Below are positions 58,321-64,000 of a stretch of 64,000 bases of DNA, in pieces. Made by a program: the position numbers and the translations under genes. The notes under the pieces are model-generated. The model had not been told where the DNA came from and made no database searches. It worked only from the letters and a program-made list of their open reading frames with translations. This DNA comes from JBEKIK01 sp963838495 (GTDB lineage Bacteria; Planctomycetota; Planctomycetia; Pirellulales; Thermoguttaceae): positions 2,914,001-2,978,000 of the forward strand of contig CAWIRC010000001.1 of assembly GCA_963838495.1 (NCBI GenBank). The letters run 5' to 3'. Every line of letters begins with the position of its first letter. Position 1 is the first letter of the stretch.

Positions 58321-59838
58321 TTAATCTCTTGAAATCGTAACCGTGCGCGAACTTATCACTTTGCCGTAGAGTTCCATTGTATCGTATATTACCGTGACCG
58401 TGAACGTCTCGCTCCGGCCGGCCAGTTTGATGTCGTCTGGTACTCGCCACGAGTACTGGCAAATGGCATTTCAACCAAAGGGCATTGTGCCTTCGGCCAT
58501 GATTTTTCCGCTGGAATCGGCGATAGTCACTGTGGGATCGAGCGAATTGCCTTTATCATCATTTAAACCGCGGAGCATGATATCCAAGACCGGATCGATG
58601 AGTACCGCATAGACGCGGACTTCATCGCCGGGTTTGTAGACCGAATCCTGCTTCGGGGCTGCAAAGTAGATTTCAGTTTTGTTGGCCAGATCAAGCACAA
58701 ACGGCTTATCCTTGCGGATCTGGATGGGGAACATCCGCGGCCGCTCGCGCAAATTATACAAATCTCCGTCCGAATGAAAATTATAACCGATTTCTACATA
58801 AAGCGGGTCGTAATGAACTGACAGCATGTATGGGGCATAGTCGCCCACCGGCACTTGCCACTCGTCAACCGCCCGAACATCCAATGGATTTTCCGCATCG
58901 GTCTTCCCTATTTGCACGGCGGCCGCCGGCGAGGTGAGCGATCCTGCGGCAGTAAAGTTTTTTATATTCCGGGGCCCTGGCCCGATTCTCAGCGTGCCCA
59001 GTTCGCCAGTGTACGGCTTGACGAACAATTTGTCGCCGGTGGGCGTGGCACTAACTGTATAATACATGCCGTCGATGAAGCGAAAGGCATTGAGTTCATC
59101 CGCGCCCGCCCACGTTGCGGTGAATTTTTTTCCAGGCTCCATAAGATGGAGAAAAAAAACATGCCCCTCGAGCCTGGCGTTTCCGCCGATCATCTCCTGT
59201 TCCATGAGGGCGTCGAACCGGCGATCGGCGATTTTGATTCCTCCCGCGTAGAACGTTAATGGAGAAAAATGCATTGTTGTGGCAGACTTGATGTATACCG
59301 CTAGCAATTTAACCGGCCGAACGCCACAATCCGGTCCGAAATCGATGGGAACCGCGAGGTCCTCGAACATCAGCCGATTATCGGCAGTCAAGTGGGTCTT
59401 AAATCCCGCGGGCCAGGGTTTTTTGCTAAGCTTTAGCGGCGAATCGTTGGTCAGATTCAGATCGTGGTTAACGTCAAAATAAAGGGTATCGTAGCCGTCG
59501 CCGCCGGATGCATCGAGGGCGAAGAAGTATTTTATCTCCTTGTCCGACTTCAAAAAGTCGCGGCCGAAATTTGCGAATCCATACAATGGTTCCGGCCCTT
59601 TAAACTGCGGATACTTGACCGTGGCGGGGTCTTCAAGGTACTCGGTCTTCTCTTTAAGGCCCGCGCGAGCTCCGCAGTTATTCAATTCGGGTTGGCGCTG
59701 GATCGCCTCGGCCAGCGAGATTTCCTTGAGCCGGAACCCGCCGTCGTTATCCACACCGAGCGGCAACGGGGGTAATTGTCTGGAACAACCAAGCAGAAAC
59801 GTGCAAATCGCAATCAATACCATGAATTTCCGATACAT
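58321..59838 (-). CDS. candidate selenoprotein: exported lipoprotein with in-frame TGA (copy A)
   Basis: This is a lipoprotein (MYRKFMVLIAICTFLLGCSR) of 505 residues if the TGA at 58473-58471 is read through as residue 456. The C-terminal Ig-like region has SLDPTVTIADSSGKIMAEGT then MPFG-U-NAIC-QYSWRVP, a U-x-x-x-C pair, and continues 49 codons to a TAA at 58321. A hairpin (58440-58456) of GTACTCG/CGAGTAC with loop TGG starts 14 bases after the TGA, as for a bacterial SECIS. The N-terminal domain shows GGDGYDTLYFDVNHDLNLTN. Its ATG lies 2 bases after the TAA of copy B and uses AAGGGAG within that gene's last codons. Reading TGA as Sec is inference; a plain stop is the alternative. Confidence 0.75.
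58440..58456 (-). promoter_or_regulatory. candidate bacterial SECIS hairpin, copy A
   Basis: A perfect 7-bp stem GTACTCG/CGAGTAC with loop TGG occupies nucleotides 15-31 after the in-frame TGA. The apical loop begins 21 bases downstream and has G as its second base, within the accepted bSECIS range. Confidence 0.65.
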
Positions 59839-59840
59839 GA

Positions 59841-61451
59841 TTACTCCCTTGAAATATTAATTTTCCGCGAGGCCTCTATTTCACCGTAGAGTTCCATAGT
59901 ATCGTATTTGACCGTAACGGTGAAGGTTTCGCTCTTGCCCGCCAGTTGGATGTCTTCCGGTATTCGCCACGAATACCCGCATGTGCCGTCTCAGCCGAAG
60001 GGCATCATGCCCTGGGCCACGATCTTGCCGCTGGAATCGGCAATAGTTACGGTGGGATCGAGGGATTTGGTTTTTTCCCGAGTTTCCTTCTTGCCCTCGC
60101 CCACGTCGATTTCCTCTTTAATCTTTTGCCGCGTATCATCCAGATGGCGGATCATGATATCCAGAACCGGATCTATGAGCACGGCGTAGACCTGGACCTC
60201 GCCTCCGGGCTTGAAAACGGAATTCTTGGCAGGGCTGGCGAACATAATCTCAGGCTTGTTCGAAAAATCCAACACAAACGGCCGGTCCTTGCGGATTTTA
60301 AAAGTGAAATGGCGCTGCCGCGCCCAGTCCTGTCGCTTGCCGTCGGTGTGGTAGTTATCGCTGATATTCATGTGCAGCGATCCATAGTCGATCCCGGAAT
60401 AATCAAGGAGATAATCGCCGACCGGTACCTGCCACTCGGAGACAGATTCAGGATTAACATCTTTAATCGGCCCTAGCGCCACAGCGTGCTCGGTGGAATA
60501 AAGAGCGCCGGAGATTGTCGTTTTCTGAATGTCTCGGCCGCCCGGCCCAAGCTTAATCGCGCCAAGCTCTCCGGTATATGGATGGACAAATAATTTATCG
60601 CCGATAGGCGATGCCTTGGTAGTGTAGTACTTGCCGCCAATGTAGTGGTATGCGTTCAAATCGTCCGAGCCATTCCAATATTCGAATAGATCCGTTTTTC
60701 CAGGGATCATTAAGTAAAGCTTTGCACCGGCGCTATCAAAACGCCCGGTTATCGGAGCGGATTGAGCAAGCATGGCCTGCAAAAGCTTGTCGCCGATTTT
60801 GATTTCTCCGGCATGGAAGGATAAATTCAAGAAAAAGATCGCCACAGCCTCATGCATTTCAGTGTCATTCGAGAACTTCGACATGAAAGGCAACAGTTTC
60901 ATGGGCCGCGCGCCATAACCAGGACCGAAATCCATGGGCACGCTGATTTCATTGAATATTTTATAGAGAAGACGATTTTTGATTTCATACGGCGACCGCA
61001 AGCCGGCGGGCCAGCCACCTCGGTTCAAGGTTGCCGGGGGATCGTTAGTCAGGTCCAGATCGTGGTTGGCGTCGAAATAAAGCGTGTCGTAACCAGTATC
61101 TCCGCCGCCATCGATGACGAACTGGTATTCGACTCCGCCGCCGGGCTTCAGAAAATGCTCGTTGAATTTTATCGATCCATAGAGCGGTTTAGGGCCCAGA
61201 AGCGGAGGATATTTTTTGACTTCTTTTTTTGGCACGGTCGAGTCTTCACGGAAGTCGGTCTTATTAAAGCCCAGTGTCACGCGCTGCCCGCTGTAGCCAA
61301 GTTCAGGGCAGATTTTCAGGGCCTCGGTCAATGAGACTTCTTTAAGCGGGAATTCGCCGCCTTGATCAATGTTTGCGGGCCGTTCTTTCCCACACCCGAC
61401 TACAACAGGGCATAACAAGATCAATAAAAAAAGCCGCCGACACATGGCCAT
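59841..61451 (-). CDS. candidate selenoprotein: exported lipoprotein with in-frame TGA (copy B)
   Basis: This is a paralogue of copy A, 536 residues from the ATG at 61451 (MAMCRRLFLLILLCPVVVGC, lipobox VVGC). The TGA at 59993-59991 falls at the same alignment position: GMMPFG-U-DGTC-GYSWRIP. The following 49 codons to the TAA at 59841 match copy A at 32 of 49 positions by my count (SETFTVTV and YDTMELYG are identical). The hairpin at 59959-59977 has an 8-bp stem. Copy B precedes copy A with 2 bases between its TAA and the next ATG, which only makes sense if the TGA is read through. A TTG at 61469 is an alternative start. Confidence 0.75.
59959..59977 (-). promoter_or_regulatory. candidate bacterial SECIS hairpin, copy B
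   Basis: A perfect 8-bp stem GGTATTCG/CGAATACC with loop TGG lies at the same distance from its TGA as in copy A. Relative to copy A one C-G pair is replaced by a T-A pair on both strands, a compensatory change. Confidence 0.65.
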
Positions 61452-61543
61452 CCCCGGGGAATCTTTCAAATCCGGTTGCTGAAATCACGCACCGCTTCAG
61501 ATAATGTAATGTATTGTGCGGTTTATGGCAAGCTTTTTCGCCC

Positions 61544-62848
61544 TCATCCCCCTGATAAACTTGCGAGCGGCACGCGGCTAATCCAAATCTCTTCCTTGTT
61601 GACGCTGTACAGAAGCCATAGCGCATCTGCGCCGCGCGAACCGTCGTCCGACCACATCGACAACCCGCGGATGTAACTCGCGCCGGGACTTTTGTTCTTA
61701 CCGGGGTAATGCAAGGCCGGCAGTTCGCCGTGAACCACGCGCGGCGGGCCGTTGAATGTGACGCCGTCCCGGCTAGTAAGCAAGACCAGCGGAAAACGCA
61801 GTTTCTCGTGCGGATCGTAAACGATCACGTAACGGTCGTCGGCCAGGCGCTGTGCCCAGACCTTGCCCATGCCAGTCACGAGCGATTGCGATTTGACCGG
61901 TTGTTCCCACGTTTGGCCGTTATCGTGCGAGACGGTCATCCAACTTTTTTTCCCCACGGCAACTAATGCCCCATCCGCGCGGCGGAAAAAGCACATCGCC
62001 CTGCCGAATTCCATTGCGTTTTTCTTCACTGTTTCATCGCCGATCCAGGCTTCCGGGTCGTGCCATTTGATTCGCTCGCCGGGCGGGAGCAGACGGCCGT
62101 AATCCTGCTGTTCCAGAAACAGGCGGTCGGCGAGCAATTGCCGGCATGCCTCGACAAAGCCCGCGTCCTTGGCCGTGTCGAACATCGGCGGCCGGCCCTC
62201 ATGTTGGGACGGGAGTTGTACTCCCGTCCCGCTCTGCAAATTTTGAGGCGACAGTGCAACTGTCGCCCCAACTTCGAGGCCCGTTGATTCTTCGGCAGGC
62301 GGGCGGAGCGTGAACACTTCGCCCAAGGTGTGATCGGCCTTGATCTCGCGGACCACAAGCGGACCCTTTGTCCGCTCGTCGGTCTTTTCGCTATCGGTGC
62401 GCAGCCCGGCGATGGCCAGCATCCGGCCGTTGGGGGCGTGGAAAAAATACATCCGCAGCGGCGTGGACACGCCCGGCGGAAACAATTCGGCCAGCTCCGA
62501 CCAGTGCTCGCCGTCGGCCGAAGTGCGGTAAAGCTCCCGCGACATGCCCGTGTCCTCGTCCCGCTCGTTGGAACTCCAGGCCGCGTACAGCCTGCCCTTC
62601 CAACAGGCCAGATCGGGGTGATGGTGATAGGTCCAGCCCCGAGAGTCGCTCAATTCCGGCCGCTCCTTGTCGGCCCGAAGCAGGACAAACGTCCGCAATC
62701 CCGCCACGGGCTCGAGCCCGCCGTCGGTCCGCGAGAAATCCATCTTCGCCAACTCCGGCGCGTCGATGCGGATCAGATCGTCCGCATCCGCTGCCCGGGC
62801 CGTTGATAAAACAGCAGTCACCGCCAAAATATAAAAAAGCGTCTTCAT
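61544..62848 (-). CDS. exported sialidase/BNR-repeat-like protein
   Basis: This is a 434-residue protein with signal peptide MKTLFYILAVTAVLSTARAA. Asp-box/BNR-like blades appear as YRTSADGEHWSELAELF, TVSHDNGQTWEQPVKSQS and LLTSRDGVTFNGPPRVV, and the end is LYSVNKEEIWISRVPL. This is the layout of six-bladed sialidase-like propellers, but the catalytic Arg triad cannot be confirmed by eye. Two palindromes (62202-62231 and 62244-62272) are read in frame as VGATVALSPQNLQSGTGVQL, apparently a tolerated loop insertion. I chose the ATG at 62848 over in-frame ATGs farther upstream because the signal peptide starts there. Confidence 0.75.
   Translation of the reverse strand: MKTLFYILAVTAVLSTARAADADDLIRIDAPELAKMDFSRTDGGLEPVAGLRTFVLLRADKERPELSDSRGWTYHHHPDLACWKGRLYAAWSSNERDEDTGMSRELYRTSADGEHWSELAELFPPGVSTPLRMYFFHAPNGRMLAIAGLRTDSEKTDERTKGPLVVREIKADHTLGEVFTLRPPAEESTGLEVGATVALSPQNLQSGTGVQLPSQHEGRPPMFDTAKDAGFVEACRQLLADRLFLEQQDYGRLLPPGERIKWHDPEAWIGDETVKKNAMEFGRAMCFFRRADGALVAVGKKSWMTVSHDNGQTWEQPVKSQSLVTGMGKVWAQRLADDRYVIVYDPHEKLRFPLVLLTSRDGVTFNGPPRVVHGELPALHYPGKNKSPGASYIRGLSMWSDDGSRGADALWLLYSVNKEEIWISRVPLASLSGG
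62202..62272. repeat. two palindromes inside the sialidase-like gene
   Basis: TTGGGACGGGAGTTGTACTC with CCGTCCCGC (62202-62231) and GAGGCGACAGTGCAACTGTC with GCCCCAAC (62244-62272) lie in frame in tandem. The second belongs to the TTGGGGCGACAG family also found in kdtA. Confidence 0.85.
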
Positions 62849-62969
62849 CAGATCGATATCCATAAATGTATGCGAGAAAGTATTTATTGACGCCATTAAA
62901 TTTTTGCCCATTTATTTTAATTCACATGCCGGCTTTAAAACAAGTATTTGCCAAAGCATCCGCCATGCA

Positions 62970-64000
62970 CTATTCGATATCGTATCCCAGCACCGGCGCC
63001 AGCCATTTTTCGGCTTCCTTTAGTTTCATGCCCTTGCGCCGGGCATAATCTTTGACCTGGTCGCGGGTCACGCGGTTTATTGCAAAGTAATGCGACGCCG
63101 GATGCGAGAAAATAAAGCCGCACACCGAGGCCGGCGGAACCATCATATAGCTCTCGGTCAGCGACATCCCGATTTGGCGTTCGACTTGCATGAGGTCGAA
63201 CAGGATGTGTTTTTCGGTGTGGTCGGGCAGCGACGGATAGCCCGGGGCAGGACGGATTCCGCGATATTTCTCCGCTATCATGTCTTCGATTGAAAGATTC
63301 TCGTCGCGGCCGAACTGCCAATCGATCCGTGCCCGCTCATGCAGGCATTCGGCAAAGGCCTCGGCCAGCCGGTCGGCCAGTACCTTCGACATGATAGCGT
63401 TGTAGTCGTCGTTCATGGCCTCGAATCGCTGGACAAGTTCGGCCGAACCCATGCCGCCCGTGACGGCGAAGGCCCCGAGATAATCCTTGCGCCCGTTTTC
63501 GGCCGGGGCAATGAAATCGGCAAGCGAATAGTAGCAGTTGCGTTCCTTGCTCAACCATTGCTGGCGCAGGAAATGGAAGCGGGCGATTTCGGCCGTGCGG
63601 GCTTCGTCCTCGTAAACCAAGACATCATCGCCCAGTGATGCAGCCGGCCAGAACCCATACACGCCCCGGGCTTTAAGCCAACGATGCTTTATTATCTCGT
63701 CCAAGAGTTTTTTGGCGTCGGCATAGAGTTTTCGTGCCTCTTCGCCGTGCTGCGGATGATCGAAGATATCGGGAAATTTTCCCCGTAGTTCCCAGGCCCA
63801 GAAAAACGGCTGCCAGTCGATGTAATCGGCCAGCTCTTCCAGCGGGTAATCGGCAAACGCCCGCGTGCCGACAAACGACGGCTTTGGAATGTCGATCGCG
63901 GCCCAATCGGTCTTGTACCGGCCTGCAAGGGCTTCCGGGTATGGCACGAGCCTGGTTTCGGCGCGGGACTTGAATGCCGCGACCATCTGCGCCTGGTACG
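62970..64000 (-). CDS. metH: cobalamin-dependent methionine synthase, C-terminal fragment
   Basis: At least 338 residues are present; the gene runs off the right edge. The visible part is the reactivation (AdoMet-binding) domain: ADYIDWQPFFWAWELRGKFP, RPAPGYPSLPDHTEKHILFD near the AdoMet site, MSLTESYMMVPPASVCGFIF and SHPASHYFAINRVTRDQVKD. The C-terminus ends LAPVLGYDIE, as in the family. MetH regenerates methionine from homocysteine with methyl-tetrahydrofolate, and this domain reactivates oxidised cobalamin. With metK it completes the SAM cycle locally. The upstream catalytic domains are outside the window. Confidence 0.93.
   Translation of the reverse strand, partial: YQAQMVAAFKSRAETRLVPYPEALAGRYKTDWAAIDIPKPSFVGTRAFADYPLEELADYIDWQPFFWAWELRGKFPDIFDHPQHGEEARKLYADAKKLLDEIIKHRWLKARGVYGFWPAASLGDDVLVYEDEARTAEIARFHFLRQQWLSKERNCYYSLADFIAPAENGRKDYLGAFAVTGGMGSAELVQRFEAMNDDYNAIMSKVLADRLAEAFAECLHERARIDWQFGRDENLSIEDMIAEKYRGIRPAPGYPSLPDHTEKHILFDLMQVERQIGMSLTESYMMVPPASVCGFIFSHPASHYFAINRVTRDQVKDYARRKGMKLKEAEKWLAPVLGYDIE

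Noticed and set aside
58223..58474. 83-codon minus-strand frame at the end of lipoprotein copy A
   Set aside because: It is in a different frame from the conserved 49-codon tail after the TGA. The conserved frame is the one shared with copy B.
59841..59993. Reassignment of TGA to an ordinary amino acid genome-wide
   Set aside because: Other genes in the window (for example pncB, avcD-like and the ECF sigma gene) end on TGA at expected family C-termini.

Overview
The window looks like a chromosomal contig from a member of the Planctomycetota, probably Pirellulales-like. This rests on GC-rich DNA, a HYExAFE-family protein, a DUF1559-like prepilin, a DUF3857/transglutaminase/TPR giant, an ECF sigma factor followed by an anti-sigma-like protein, MoxR, PQQ/WD40-like propeller proteins and many palindromic repeats. 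Outer-membrane genes (LptE-like, BamD-like, KdtA) indicate an LPS-bearing diderm envelope. Housekeeping genes match this: PhoH/7TM-HD/YbeY/RecO, FolP, ProA, trigger factor with two ClpPs, DnaE, MetK, SecA and MetH.

Layout. 1-6.9 kb: partial MoxR, nicotinate phosphoribosyltransferase, an ECF sigma/anti-sigma/secretin-like operon, a MATE exporter, a four-helix-bundle protein and an HTH-PTS EIIA fusion. 7.2-9.8 kb: Mur-ligase paralogue, a candidate structured RNA with a terminator, and CdsA. 10.1-16.9 kb: Zn-ribbon membrane protein, PhoH, PgpH-like 7TM-HD protein, YbeY, a 12-repeat propeller protein and RecO. 17-23 kb: BamD-like and LptE-like lipoproteins, FolP, ProA, FliM. 23.2-25.9 kb: two ATP-grasp ligases and a GNAT acetyltransferase. 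28-31.2 kb: tRNA-Gly, trigger factor and two ClpP subunits. 35.2-37.1 kb: an AT-rich foreign-looking island with a candidate AvcD-type antiphage deaminase and a zinc-ribbon companion. 37.1-45.2 kb: dnaE and the DUF3857 protein. 46.5-57 kb: metK, prepilin, TPR membrane protein, a Phd/RelE toxin-antitoxin module, kdtA and secA. 57.7-64 kb: small DUF proteins, two tandem lipoproteins, a sialidase-like protein and MetH.

Two results stand out. (1) The two tandem lipoprotein genes at 58.3-61.5 kb each carry an in-frame TGA at the same alignment position. Each TGA is followed by 49 conserved codons and by a hairpin at the same distance that shows a compensatory base-pair change. I read them as a selenoprotein pair. 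(2) The AvcD-like gene (P-loop plus cytidine deaminase) has its own strong promoter and a translationally overlapping zinc-ribbon partner.

Palindromic repeats of many families sit between genes, and several lie in frame inside genes (dnaE, kdtA, lptE, the sialidase-like gene, a TPR gene). One ATP-grasp gene is broken by two of them. About 16 single-base frame disruptions, many at homopolymer runs and including two in secA and one in dnaE, suggest residual consensus errors. I therefore annotate those loci as single genes.
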